Positions 43,974 through 52,457 of a DNA stretch of 64,000 nt are shown one piece after another. The notes below the pieces were generated by a model. That model did no database searches. It saw nothing but the letters and a program-made list of their open reading frames with translations, and had not been told where the DNA came from. How positions within the stretch are numbered: the first letter of the stretch is position 1; each line of letters begins with the position of its first letter. The position numbers and the translations under genes were made by a program. The DNA is from Sinomonas mesophila (GTDB lineage Bacteria; Actinomycetota; Actinomycetes; Actinomycetales; Micrococcaceae), in contig NZ_KV908323.1 of NCBI RefSeq assembly GCF_001999765.1, positions 128,585 through 192,584 of the forward strand. The letters are read 5' to 3'.

Positions 43974-45494
43974 ATGCCTGCCCCCGCCCTCCGGACCGAG
44001 AGCCCTGAGGAGGCCCGGTCCCTGCGGCGGGCGCTCCGATCCCCGTCCCGCCTCAGGACCGAGGCCTTGGCCGGCCTCGTGGTGGGCTTGGCCCTGATCC
44101 CCGAGGCGATCGCGTTCTCGGTCATCGCCGGGGTCGACCCGAGGCTCGGCCTGTTCGCCTCGTTCACGATGGCCGTGACGATCGCCGTCGTCGGGGGGCG
44201 GCCCGCGATGATCTCCGCCGCCACGGGCGCCGTCGCCCTCGTGATCGCCCCGCTCGTGAAGTCCCACGGCGTGGACTACCTCATCGCGGCCATCATCCTC
44301 GCCGGCGTGCTCCAGATCGTCCTCGGCCTCGCGGGCGTGGCGCGGCTCATGCGGTTCATCCCGCGCTCGGTCATGGTCGGCTTCGTCAACGCCCTGGCCA
44401 TCCTCGTCTTCATGGCCCAGGTGCCCGAGCTGATCGGCGTCCCGTGGCTCGTCTACCCGCTGACAGCGCTGGGGCTGGCCATCGTCGTCGGACTCCCCAG
44501 ACTGACGACGGCGGTGCCCGCACCGCTCGTGGCGATCGTCGCCGTCACGCTCATCACCGTCCTGGCCGGCATCTCGGTCCCGACCGTGGGCGACAAGGGC
44601 GAGCTCCCCGACTCCCTCCCGCAGCTGTTCACCCCTGACGTCCCCTTCAGCCTCGAGACGCTGCAGGTGATCTTCCCCTACGCCCTCGCCGTGGCCTTCG
44701 TGGGACTGCTCGAATCGCTCATGACGGCCAAGCTCGTCGACGACATCACCGACACGCGCTCGCGGAAGTCCCGCGAGGCCTGGGGCCAGGGCGTGGCGAA
44801 CATCGTCACGGGCTTCCTCGGCGGCATGGGCGGCTGCGCGATGATCGGCCAGACGATGATCAACGTCAAGGCATCCGGGGCGCGGACGCGGATCTCGACG
44901 TTCCTGTCCGGCGTGTTCCTGCTCGTCCTCGTCGTCGCCCTCGGACCGCTCGTGTCCCTGATTCCGATGGCGGCCCTCGTCGCGGTGATGATCTTCGTCT
45001 GCGTCGCGACCTTCGACTGGCACAGCATCCACCCCCGGACGCTCAAGGCCATGCCCAAGAGCGAGACCACGGTCATGGCGGCGACCGTCGTCGTCGTCGT
45101 GCTCACCCACAACCTCGCCGCCGGCGTCGGCGTCGGGGTGCTCGTCGCGACGGTGCTCTTCGCGCGGCGGGTGGCCCACTTCGTGACCGTCCGGCGGGCC
45201 GTCGCGACGGTCGAGGGGCGCGAGACGGCGACCTACACCGTGGAGGGCGAGCTGTTCTTCGCCTCCTCCAACGACCTCTACACGCAGTTCGAGTACGCGC
45301 ATGACCCGCAGGACGTCGTGATCGACCTGCACGCCTCCCACCTCTGGGACGCCTCGACCATCGCCGCCGTGGACGCGATCCTCGAGAAGTACCGCCATCA
45401 CGGCAAGCGCGTAGAGATCGTTGGCCTCAACGAGGCCAGCGCGGCCATGCGCGAACGGCTCGCGGGCAGGCTCGGTGCGGGCACCCCGCAGTAG
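43974..45494 (+). CDS. SulP-family anion transporter with STAS domain
   Basis: The 506-residue protein has about 10-12 membrane helices from about residue 25 to 400 and a C-terminal STAS domain (about 415-500; VEGELFFASSNDLYTQF, VVIDLHASHLWDASTIAAVDAI). SulP marks include LVVGLALIPEAIAFSVIAGVDP, LLESLMTAKLVDDIT and the GGMGGCAMIGQTMINVKASGARTRIS block. It probably carries sulfate, bicarbonate or dicarboxylate. The ATG at 43974 has GGAGA at 5 nt; a TTG at 43935 is less likely. It lies 41 bp after the MoaF-like gene. Confidence 0.92.
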   Translation: MPAPALRTESPEEARSLRRALRSPSRLRTEALAGLVVGLALIPEAIAFSVIAGVDPRLGLFASFTMAVTIAVVGGRPAMISAATGAVALVIAPLVKSHGVDYLIAAIILAGVLQIVLGLAGVARLMRFIPRSVMVGFVNALAILVFMAQVPELIGVPWLVYPLTALGLAIVVGLPRLTTAVPAPLVAIVAVTLITVLAGISVPTVGDKGELPDSLPQLFTPDVPFSLETLQVIFPYALAVAFVGLLESLMTAKLVDDITDTRSRKSREAWGQGVANIVTGFLGGMGGCAMIGQTMINVKASGARTRISTFLSGVFLLVLVVALGPLVSLIPMAALVAVMIFVCVATFDWHSIHPRTLKAMPKSETTVMAATVVVVVLTHNLAAGVGVGVLVATVLFARRVAHFVTVRRAVATVEGRETATYTVEGELFFASSNDLYTQFEYAHDPQDVVIDLHASHLWDASTIAAVDAILEKYRHHGKRVEIVGLNEASAAMRERLAGRLGAGTPQ

Positions 45495-45519
45495 GGCCTG
45501 ACCCGAGTCCGGAGGGCGG

Positions 45520-45834
45520 CTACTGGTCCGACCAGCGGCCGTCCTCTGAATAGCGCGCGACCAGCCGGCCGCTGCCGGCGTCCAGGCTGTCCGTCTCGTC
45601 GTCGTACAGCTCGGCCCGGGTCGCGCGGCTGTGCGAGATAACCTCCTCCGCCGCCTCCTTGGCCTCGGCGAGGCTCGCGCCGAAGACGGCGCTCCTGACC
45701 GGTAGCTCGGCGGTGTGCACGTGCTCGGCGGGCACCTGTGTCAGCCGGACCGCGCCTGACGTTTCGGCGTCGTTGACCGGAAGGTCCGCGTCGCCGCCTT
45801 CGGCCGGGACCGAGTACTCGATGTAGAACGTCAT
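45520..45834 (-). CDS. Small acidic protein of unknown function
   Basis: The 104-residue product is acidic, begins MTFYIEYSVPAEGGDADLPV, and has a predicted strand-helix pattern with a helix SLAEAKEAAEEVISHSRA followed by AELYDDETDSLDAGSGRLVARYSEDGRW. The final part resembles a strand pair with a Trp. It lies 62 bp after the GAF-ANTAR gene and is probably in its operon. No family is recognised. Confidence 0.6.
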   Translation of the reverse strand: MTFYIEYSVPAEGGDADLPVNDAETSGAVRLTQVPAEHVHTAELPVRSAVFGASLAEAKEAAEEVISHSRATRAELYDDETDSLDAGSGRLVARYSEDGRWSDQ

Positions 45835-45896
45835 GGTCCCGACCTTCCCAGTGTGGTTGCCCGGAAGACAAGGGCCGGTGGCACGACTGACGCGGA

Positions 45897-46625
45897 TCAG
45901 CTCAGCCGCGCCCTCGGATCGTCGCGGCCGAAGTGCGTCAGCATCGAGGAGGCCACGTCCCCGAGCTCCTGCTCGCCGTCGCTCGAAGCGCTCCGGAGCT
46001 CTTCCATGGCCTGCTGGGGATTGCAGCCCGTGCGGGCCATGATCAGCCCGAGTGCCAGGCTGACCGCCGTGAGCGACTCGACCTTGGCGGCCAGCTCGGC
46101 GGTCCTGTCCGACTGGTTGGCAACCCTGATCGCGAGAAGCAAAGACTTGGACGCGAGCCGCGCCAGCTCCTGGGCCATGGCACGCCGCTCCTCGGGGAAG
46201 CCGCCGGGGCCCTCGGCATAGCAGTTCAACGCCGCGAGGGCGTGCGAGGCGGCAGTGACGGCGATGGGGATCCCGAGGACCGACCGGATTCCGCTCCCCG
46301 TCATGGCCTTCCTGTAGCGCGGGTAGCGCGGGTCCGTGAGCAGGTCCGGGACGTCGATGAGCTGTCCGGTCACGAGGGCGTCCTGGCAGGGTCCCTCCCC
46401 GCATGAGTATTGGAGTTCGTCCATTCTGGCGGCCGAGCTGCTGCTGTTGGCCATCGTGGCCTTCCGCCGCTCGCGCTCGACCGTGACACTGCAGTGCACC
46501 TCATCCGGGCCGGAGAGCTCCTCCGCGCAGACGTGCGCGAGCCGCTGCAGGAATCCGGCCAGGTCCGTGCTTTCGAGGAGCAGGTTCATGAATTCCTCTG
46601 CTCCGGTTCGGGTGAGCTTGTCCAT
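45897..46625 (-). CDS. GAF-ANTAR RNA-binding antiterminator-type regulator
   Basis: The 242-residue product has a GAF domain (about 25-160; YSCGEGPCQDALVTGQLIDVPDL, GIRSVLGIPI) and a C-terminal ANTAR three-helix domain (about 175-235; LAAKVESLTAVSLALGLIMARTGCNPQQAMEELRSAS, where the Ala/Gly-x-x-x pattern marks the RNA-binding face). ANTAR proteins bind paired hexanucleotide-loop hairpins in leader RNAs to prevent termination. The start at 46625 has AAGGCGG at 8 nt; earlier ATGs at 46652 and 46649 are possible. Its RNA targets are unknown. Confidence 0.88.
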   Translation of the reverse strand: MDKLTRTGAEEFMNLLLESTDLAGFLQRLAHVCAEELSGPDEVHCSVTVERERRKATMANSSSSAARMDELQYSCGEGPCQDALVTGQLIDVPDLLTDPRYPRYRKAMTGSGIRSVLGIPIAVTAASHALAALNCYAEGPGGFPEERRAMAQELARLASKSLLLAIRVANQSDRTAELAAKVESLTAVSLALGLIMARTGCNPQQAMEELRSASSDGEQELGDVASSMLTHFGRDDPRARLS

Positions 46626-46788
46626 GTCCGTAACCGCCTTTCCTGCCATCACCAGAGGAACGGCTCAGCCCCATACCGAGCCGAGCCGTGGGCCGCGACC
46701 GCCGGTCTTCATTTCTTGTACTTCTGTTTTCCCCCCTGCTGGCTGTCCTAACGCGCCCGGACACGATTGCTCGGATCGGGGTGGCGCT

Positions 46789-47199
46789 TCAGCGGATCTC
46801 TTGGATGCGGATCTGGTTGCCGGCCGGGTCGCGGAACGCGCAGTCGCGCATGCCGTACGGCTGCAGGGTGGGTTCCTGGATGACCTCGGCGTCGGTGGCC
46901 TGGACCTTCTCGAAGACCTCGTCGAGGTTGGGCGTGGCCAACAGGATCCAGCCGTAGGTGCCCTTGGCCATCATCTCGGAGATGGTGCGGCGCTCGTCGT
47001 CGGTAATCCCCGGATCGGTGGCCGGCGGGGCGAGGAGGATCGAGGTGTCCGGCTGGTTTGCCGGGCCGACGGTGATCCAGCGCATCGTGCCCTGGCCGAC
47101 GTCCTGGCGGACCTCGAAGCCGAGGGCGTCGCGGTAGAACGCGACCGAGGCGTCGGGGTCGGTGTGGGGGAGTGCGGTTGCATGAATGGTGAGTTCCAT
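46789..47199 (-). CDS. VOC-family (glyoxalase/bleomycin resistance-like) protein
   Basis: The 136-residue product has the paired beta-alpha-beta-beta-beta units of the vicinal oxygen chelate fold: ATALPHTDPDASVAFYRDALGFEVRQD and the closing QPYGMRDCAFRDPAGNQIRIQE. The metal-ligand positions suggest a His near residue 6, with a Glu near the end. Function within the fold (dioxygenase, isomerase, resistance) is unknown. It lies 10 bp after the AraC-type gene on the same strand, a combination common in actinobacteria. Confidence 0.85.
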   Translation of the reverse strand: MELTIHATALPHTDPDASVAFYRDALGFEVRQDVGQGTMRWITVGPANQPDTSILLAPPATDPGITDDERRTISEMMAKGTYGWILLATPNLDEVFEKVQATDAEVIQEPTLQPYGMRDCAFRDPAGNQIRIQEIR

Positions 47200-47209
47200 G
47201 ACCATCACG

Positions 47210-47653
47210 CTAGGACGTGCGGGGGGGCCATGCTTCTCGATTCCTGATCGGTCTGTACACCTGCTTGGCGATGCACGGCAGCATGCCCTCGGTGACGTCA
47301 ACACCGTGGTCCCGGTAGACGCTCGGCGGCACGCCGACGAGTTCGGAGAAGCGTGTGCTGAAGGTGCCCAAGGAGGAGAAACCGACCTCGAAGCACACGT
47401 CGGTGACGCTGAGCTCTCCGATACGCAGCAGGGCCATGGCCCGCTCGACGCGCCGCGTCATGAGGTACTGGTACACCGACTCGCCGTACGCGGCCCGGAA
47501 CTGCCGGCTCAGGTGGCCCGCCGACATGTGGACGCCGAGGGCCAGCGCCTCGACGTTGAGCGGCTGTGCGAACTCGCGGTCGATCCGGTCCCGCACGCGT
47601 CGTAGCAGGGTGAGATCGCGCAGGCGCGGGTCGGAACTCGCTCCAGTGGTCAC
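47210..47653 (-). CDS. AraC-family regulator, HTH domain only
   Basis: The 147-residue product consists almost wholly of the AraC double helix-turn-helix (about 20-120): LNVEALALGVHMSAGHLSRQFRAAYGES and SVTDVCFEVGFSSLGTFSTRFSELVGVPPSVYR. There is no separate sensor domain. The GTG start is at 47653. It probably controls itself and the VOC gene 10 bp downstream. Confidence 0.9.
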   Translation of the reverse strand: MTTGASSDPRLRDLTLLRRVRDRIDREFAQPLNVEALALGVHMSAGHLSRQFRAAYGESVYQYLMTRRVERAMALLRIGELSVTDVCFEVGFSSLGTFSTRFSELVGVPPSVYRDHGVDVTEGMLPCIAKQVYRPIRNREAWPPRTS

Positions 47654-47743
47654 GTTCCCGATCGTTTCAGGCAGGGCGGATGCTGTCGAGGGCCACCCCG
47701 GCCGCCGGGGCCCTGGCCCGACGTCGTGGCCCGACGTCGTGGA

Positions 47744-47992
47744 TCAGGCGAGGACGACGGCGAGCCCGTCGCCAGGATGCAGCATGCGGCGCCCGCCGCC
47801 GTCGGCCACGATCCAGACGACGGTGGAGTCGGGCGTGCGCGCGTCGAACGTACCGTCGAGCTCGATGCCGTCGGGGAAGGTGACGCGGACCCGGTCGCCG
47901 GTGTCCAGTGTGTGCCAGACCGGATCGATGGGTCGGGTCGACGTCGAGAGAAGTGCTTGCTCCAGAGCCAGTCCGTTCTTGCGGCGTGCCAT
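47744..47992 (-). CDS. Small conserved-looking protein of unknown function
   Basis: The 82-residue product starts MARRKNGLALEQALLSTSTR; a purine-rich AGGGGA lies before the ATG. The rest is strand-rich with DTGDRVRVTFPDGIELDGTFDA and VVWIVADGGGRRMLHPGDGLAVVLA, a pattern compatible with a small SH3-like beta barrel. Longer starts up to 48028 lack a ribosome site. No family is recognised. Confidence 0.55.
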   Translation of the reverse strand: MARRKNGLALEQALLSTSTRPIDPVWHTLDTGDRVRVTFPDGIELDGTFDARTPDSTVVWIVADGGGRRMLHPGDGLAVVLA

Positions 47993-48073
47993 GTGGTCCC
48001 CTTCCTGTGGCATACGGCCTGAGGGCACCGTATCCGCGGCGGATGAACCGCCGGTGAAGGCAATCTCTCCGGC

Positions 48074-49600
48074 ATGGCCACGCCTGAGCTGCGGATCCTA
48101 GAATGCTGCATGGTCAAGATGCTGGCTGAGCATGCCCCTGCCGTCCTCGATGCGGCCCCCGGGGACAGGTTCCCCGCGCTGCAGGCGCTGCCCGGCGTCG
48201 CGGCTGTCGGCCAAACGGCCGAGGCCTTTGAGCGGGACGAGTACTTCGACACGCAGGATCTCCGCCTCGCAGGCAGCCGAGTCGTCCTCTTCCGGCGTAC
48301 CGGCGGGCAGCGGGAAGGCTGGCACCTGGAGCGGGATTCCGACGGCGGGCAGGGTCACCGCGTCGAGCCACTGGGAGACGGCGACGGCCCTCCTGCGGCC
48401 CTCGTGGACGCGGTGCAGGCCCATGTGCGCGGGTCGGCCCTGAGCCCCGTGGCCACGGTTGAAGTACGACGGCGGACCTCGCCGCTGCTGGGCAGCGACG
48501 GCCGGCTCGTGGCGGAGGTCAGCGACGATCACGTCCGGGGCGAGCCGTTGACCGGCGTAGGCGCCCCGGAGGAATGGCGCCGGTGGAGGATCGAGCTCGC
48601 CGATGGCTCCGAGGATCTGGGCAGCGCGCTCGCCGAGGCCTTCCCCGAGGCGGAGCCGGACCGGAATGTCGAGAGCCTCGTCCGGACCCTGGGCACGGCG
48701 GTGGCTGACCGGGGCCGCGGCAGGTGGCCCCGCTCCCGGATCGTCAGGGCCTTCCTCGCGTACGCGGGGGAGCAGGCGGACACGCTGCTCGAGCTGGATC
48801 CGCTTGTCCGCGAGGACGCCCCGGACTCGGTCCACCAGATGCGCATCGCGTGCCGGCGGCTGCGCTCCGCCCTGTCGACGTACCGCGTGGTGGTGGGCAC
48901 GGAACGCAGCCAGTCGCTGCGGGACGAGCTGCGCTGGCTGGGGAAGGTCCTCGGCCGGGTCCGCGATGCCGAGGTGATGCGCGAGCGGCTGGAAGGTCTG
49001 CTCCGGGAGGAGCCCGCGGACCTCGTCGTCGGGCCCGTGGCCCAGAGCATCGCCGAGGACCTCGGCGCCGAGTACCAGGAGGGATCGGCCGAGCTCGCCG
49101 AGGCGCTGCGATCGCATCGGTACTTCGCGCTGCTGGACAGGCTCGACGCCCTCGTCGCGGATCTGGCCGCAGACACAGGGCCGAAGGGCAAGAAGCCGAG
49201 CGTCAAGAACGTCACGCGGCGGGACACGACGAGGCTGTGCAAGGCCATCCTCGCCGCCGACGAGGCGCGCGGGAACGAGGACGCGGACGAGCACCTGCAC
49301 GAGGCGCGCAAGGCCGCCAAGCGGGTGCGCTATGCGGCTGAATGCGCCGCTGTGTTCGGCGCCGGCAAGGCTGGCAAGCTCGAGAAGCGGGCTCACGAGA
49401 TCCAGCAGGTCCTCGGCGAGCACCAGGACGGCATCGTCACCGCGGACCTCCTGCGCCGCCTTGCCACGGACGCGCACGCGCGCGGCGAGAGCGCCTTCAC
49501 CTACGGCCGGCTGCAGGCGCACGAGCAGCGCCTCGCACAGGAGAGCGAGGCGGCCTTCTTCACGCTCCGCAGCAAGCTGCCCAGCAGGCTCGGCGGCTGA
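48074..49600 (+). CDS. CYTH-CHAD domain protein
   Basis: The 508-residue product joins an N-terminal CYTH-like triphosphate tunnel domain (about 10-200) and a C-terminal CHAD domain (about 220-500). The CYTH part is degenerate: EYFDTQDLRLAGSRVVLFRR and WHLERDSDGG are recognisable but the EXEXK opening is not. The CHAD part has VHQMRIACRRLRSALSTYR, WLGKVLGRVRDAEVMRERL and HLHEARKAAKRVRYAAE, whose basic residues bind polyphosphate. A second ATG lies at 48110. A polyphosphate-binding role fits with the PPK2 gene at 41.3 kb. Confidence 0.88.
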   Translation: MATPELRILECCMVKMLAEHAPAVLDAAPGDRFPALQALPGVAAVGQTAEAFERDEYFDTQDLRLAGSRVVLFRRTGGQREGWHLERDSDGGQGHRVEPLGDGDGPPAALVDAVQAHVRGSALSPVATVEVRRRTSPLLGSDGRLVAEVSDDHVRGEPLTGVGAPEEWRRWRIELADGSEDLGSALAEAFPEAEPDRNVESLVRTLGTAVADRGRGRWPRSRIVRAFLAYAGEQADTLLELDPLVREDAPDSVHQMRIACRRLRSALSTYRVVVGTERSQSLRDELRWLGKVLGRVRDAEVMRERLEGLLREEPADLVVGPVAQSIAEDLGAEYQEGSAELAEALRSHRYFALLDRLDALVADLAADTGPKGKKPSVKNVTRRDTTRLCKAILAADEARGNEDADEHLHEARKAAKRVRYAAECAAVFGAGKAGKLEKRAHEIQQVLGEHQDGIVTADLLRRLATDAHARGESAFTYGRLQAHEQRLAQESEAAFFTLRSKLPSRLGG

Positions 49601-49638
49601 GGCCGAGCCCGCGAACCGTCAGCTGCTGGCGCGGCCGG

Positions 49639-50892
49639 TCAGCTGCTGGAAGCGGCGTAGACACGGACCCAGTCGACCCTCATCTCCCCCGCCCCGTTGG
49701 TGGTGCCGTCCGGGAACCAGTCGAGCTGGAGAGTCTGGTGCATCGAGCCGGGCGGCTGATGCGCCGGGTCGGTGTCGCGGAACCACTCGACGCCGTCGAC
49801 GTAGCCGATCATCCCCGCCGGTGACCAGTCAATGGCGTAGTTGTGGAACCGTGCGACGTCGAGCGTCTTCTGCGCAGACACCTGCGAGTTGGAGCACGAG
49901 TAGTGCAGGAAGAACCTGATGACGTCCCACGCGCCCGTCGTCTCCGCGTAGTCAACCTCGCCGTCGCACGGCCAGTTCTCAGAATCGGGCCAGAGGATCG
50001 AGACCAGGTGGTACTCGTTGTCTCCCGAACCAGCGGCGCGGACCTCCCAGCGCCCATACTTCTGGTTGGCGAACTTGGCGCCCATGCCAGCAGTGGTGCC
50101 GTCCGGCGTGCCGGTCATGACCATCGTGGAGCCGTCGACCGTGACCTGCTGCGGGCTGCGGATGCCGTTGCCAGCATGGCCAGGGCTGTCGTAGACATTC
50201 CACTTGGCGGCGTCCGGAGCCCCGGTGTAGTTGAACTCGTCTCCGGCGACGACCGGTCCCCAGCCCAAGGTGCCGGCGGCGGTGGGCTGTTCCGTAGGCG
50301 TTGGGGTCGGTGTGGGCGTCGGGGTTGAGTCGGCCGCGGTGGTGACGACAAGCTGGGGCCGCTTGGTCGCGTCGGTGGCCTCCTTGGACTTGAAGCCGAG
50401 CCATTTCTTGGCGTTCGACTCCAGCTTGAGGTTCACCTCGCCACCCGTCGCGCCCACGCCCTGGGTCACGTCCCACTCGACCCACGCGCCGTTGGCGAAG
50501 CCGCCCGTCTTGCCCAGCCACGTGCCGCGCGCCGGGGCGTTGTTCCAGGTGACGCCGGTCTCGGTCCAGCCGCCCGCGGTCGTGTAGATGTCCACGAACT
50601 CGGTGGATCTGGCTGACGCCTCGGAATAGGCGCGGAGCTTCGCGGAGACGACGTGCTCGCCGGCCGGGACGGCCACCTTGAACCGGAGAAGCGCGTTGCG
50701 CCACATGCCGGTGCGGCCGTCTGTGGACCACCGGGCAGAGGTGCCGAAGTTCTGCGTCGCCCTGTCGTGCTGGACATACGTGTCCGCGACGGGGGAGAGG
50801 GTCACGGGTCCGGTGGCTTGGGCGCCGACCCCCATGACCAAGGCTGCGGCGGCGAGGACGCCAGCCGCAACGATCGACACAACGCGCTTCAT
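49639..50892 (-). CDS. Secreted glycoside hydrolase family 16 enzyme with N-terminal DNRLRE-type domain
   Basis: The 417-residue protein opens with a signal peptide (MKRVVSIVAAGVLAAAALVM, cleavage near AQA). Residues about 30-190 form a DNRLRE/carbohydrate-binding-type beta domain (PVADTYVQHDRATQNFGTS; TEFVDIYTTAGGWTETGVTWNNAP). A TPTPTPTPTP linker follows, then a GH16-like jelly roll (about 215-415) with the catalytic ExDxxE as GEVDYAET. It probably cleaves an extracellular beta-glucan or related polymer. It is transcribed alone. Confidence 0.88.
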   Translation of the reverse strand: MKRVVSIVAAGVLAAAALVMGVGAQATGPVTLSPVADTYVQHDRATQNFGTSARWSTDGRTGMWRNALLRFKVAVPAGEHVVSAKLRAYSEASARSTEFVDIYTTAGGWTETGVTWNNAPARGTWLGKTGGFANGAWVEWDVTQGVGATGGEVNLKLESNAKKWLGFKSKEATDATKRPQLVVTTAADSTPTPTPTPTPTEQPTAAGTLGWGPVVAGDEFNYTGAPDAAKWNVYDSPGHAGNGIRSPQQVTVDGSTMVMTGTPDGTTAGMGAKFANQKYGRWEVRAAGSGDNEYHLVSILWPDSENWPCDGEVDYAETTGAWDVIRFFLHYSCSNSQVSAQKTLDVARFHNYAIDWSPAGMIGYVDGVEWFRDTDPAHQPPGSMHQTLQLDWFPDGTTNGAGEMRVDWVRVYAASSS

Positions 50893-50926
50893 GACGGACC
50901 TCGAAGATCGTGGTCGAGCCGCGGTC

Positions 50927-51220
50927 TCAGGCGATCGTGACGGCGCCCTCTGGAGACGATCGGGATGTTTGTGCCTGTGGCTGCTCGCCGAGGCCGAAGA
51001 GCTCCTCGGCCACGTCCGAGCGGAGCCGATAGTCCCTCGTCTCCCTGGGGAACAGCGGGCCGCGGACCACGTAGTAGCCCCGCCCCTCGCCGGGGCCGCC
51101 AGCGGCCCTGTCGATGGCGTCCCGGAGCGATGCATCCAACACCTGCTCCGGCCCGCCTGCCCTCAATTGCTCGAGCTCCTGCGGGGACAGCGCCCCGAGA
51201 ACTCCTTGGATATCAACCAT
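50927..51220 (-). CDS. Protein of unknown function, 97 residues
   Basis: From the ATG at 51220, preceded by AAGGA at 8 nt, the product begins MVDIQGVLGALSPQELEQLRAGG and continues with a helical half, then GRGYYVVRGPLFPRETRDYRLRSDVAEELFGLG and a polar tail. It lies 34 bp upstream of the GH16 gene on the same strand. No family is recognised. Confidence 0.5.
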   Translation of the reverse strand: MVDIQGVLGALSPQELEQLRAGGPEQVLDASLRDAIDRAAGGPGEGRGYYVVRGPLFPRETRDYRLRSDVAEELFGLGEQPQAQTSRSSPEGAVTIA

Positions 51221-51340
51221 CTGCCTGGTCCTTCCACGACGCCTTTCGGCAACCCACGCGGCCCCCCAAACAAGTGGACGGCCATCATAGGACGCTGAGG
51301 CGAACATGCGAAAGGGGCTCGACAGAGGCCCCAATCCCCG

Positions 51341-52317
51341 CTACGGCCTCCGCACCAGATCGCCGGGATCCGTGGTGGCCCCGCAGAGGAGGACGCACAC
51401 CGTCTCCCCGCCCGCGGGCCGGTAGTCCTCGGGGCCGAGGATCCCGGCCAGGGCGGTGCCGGCGCCGTGTTCGACTGCGAGCCGGCGGTCGTCCCGCAGC
51501 GCCTGCCGGGCCCGCACGATCTCGGCGTAAGGCACGAGGATCGAGCTGACCAGCCCATGCTGTGCGGCGCGCAGCGCCATCTCGGACGCGCGTCGCGCGC
51601 CGAGGGAGTCGGCGGCGACGGACGCCACGGGCACGTCGACCGGCGTGCCGGCCTTGAGGGCCGTGTTGAGCGCCCGGCAGTTTTCCGGTTCGACGGCGAC
51701 CGTCCGGATGCCGTGGTGCTGCGCGGCCGTCGCGGCGCCGGCAAAGAGCCCACCACCGCCGACGGCGACCACCACCACCGTATCGAGGCCGGGCACCTGG
51801 GCGCGGATCTCCTCGAGCAGCGTCCCGGCACCGGCAGCGATGAGGGGATGGTCGTAGGCGTGCGAGGCGAGGGCTCCGGTCGCCGTGGCGAAGTCCTGGC
51901 ACGCGGCGAGCGCCTCGGCGTACTGGCGCCGACGAGCCGCGCGTCCGCGCCGTAGCCGCGCAGCCGCTCGACCTTCACGTGCGGGGCGCTCGCGGGGAGG
52001 AAGACGGTCGCAGGGATCCCTTGGTCTCGGGCGGCCCACGCGCAGGCCAGCCCCGCGTTCCCGCCGGACGCGATCGTGATGCCGGCCGCGGGCAGCGTCC
52101 CCGCCTCGCGGTGGGCCTGGATGAAGTTCTGCGCGCCTCGGGCCTTGAACGTCCCGGTGTGCTGCATGAACTCGAGGGCGAGGTGGACGCCGCCCTGCCG
52201 CCCGCCGTCGTCCGCGGCCGCCGCAACCTGGTCCGCGGGAGCGACGACGACGCGCCGCACCCGGCCGGCGATCCGCCGTGCGGCGGCCTCGATGTCCGTA
52301 TAGCTCAGGGCATGCAT
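51341..52317 (-). pseudogene. Threonine/serine dehydratase-like PLP gene with a one-base frameshift
   Basis: The first part, from the ATG at 52317, reads MHALSYTDIEAAARRIAGR, then the PLP lysine segment GTFKARGA and the phosphate loop ASGGNAGLA, typical of fold type II dehydratases. Near 51926 this frame ends in nonsense, while the next frame continues exactly where it should (QYAEALAACQDFATATG, then VAVGGGGLFAG and a C-terminal CGATTDPGD). Losing one G (upper strand) from a GGG run in CTGGCGCC explains it. It is either a recent pseudogene or a sequencing error; all motifs are otherwise intact. Confidence 0.8.
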
Positions 52318-52457
52318 GCCTCAGTCTCCTCATGTCGGGCCAAGGGGAGGCCCCTACGCACTGAAGCGCGGTTTCCCCAGGCGGGCAAAAGCCAGGCTGG
52401 TTCGTTCGAGTGGGACTCCGCGCGAGAATTGTCGGAGGTGCGTGCGATCGTTATGTC

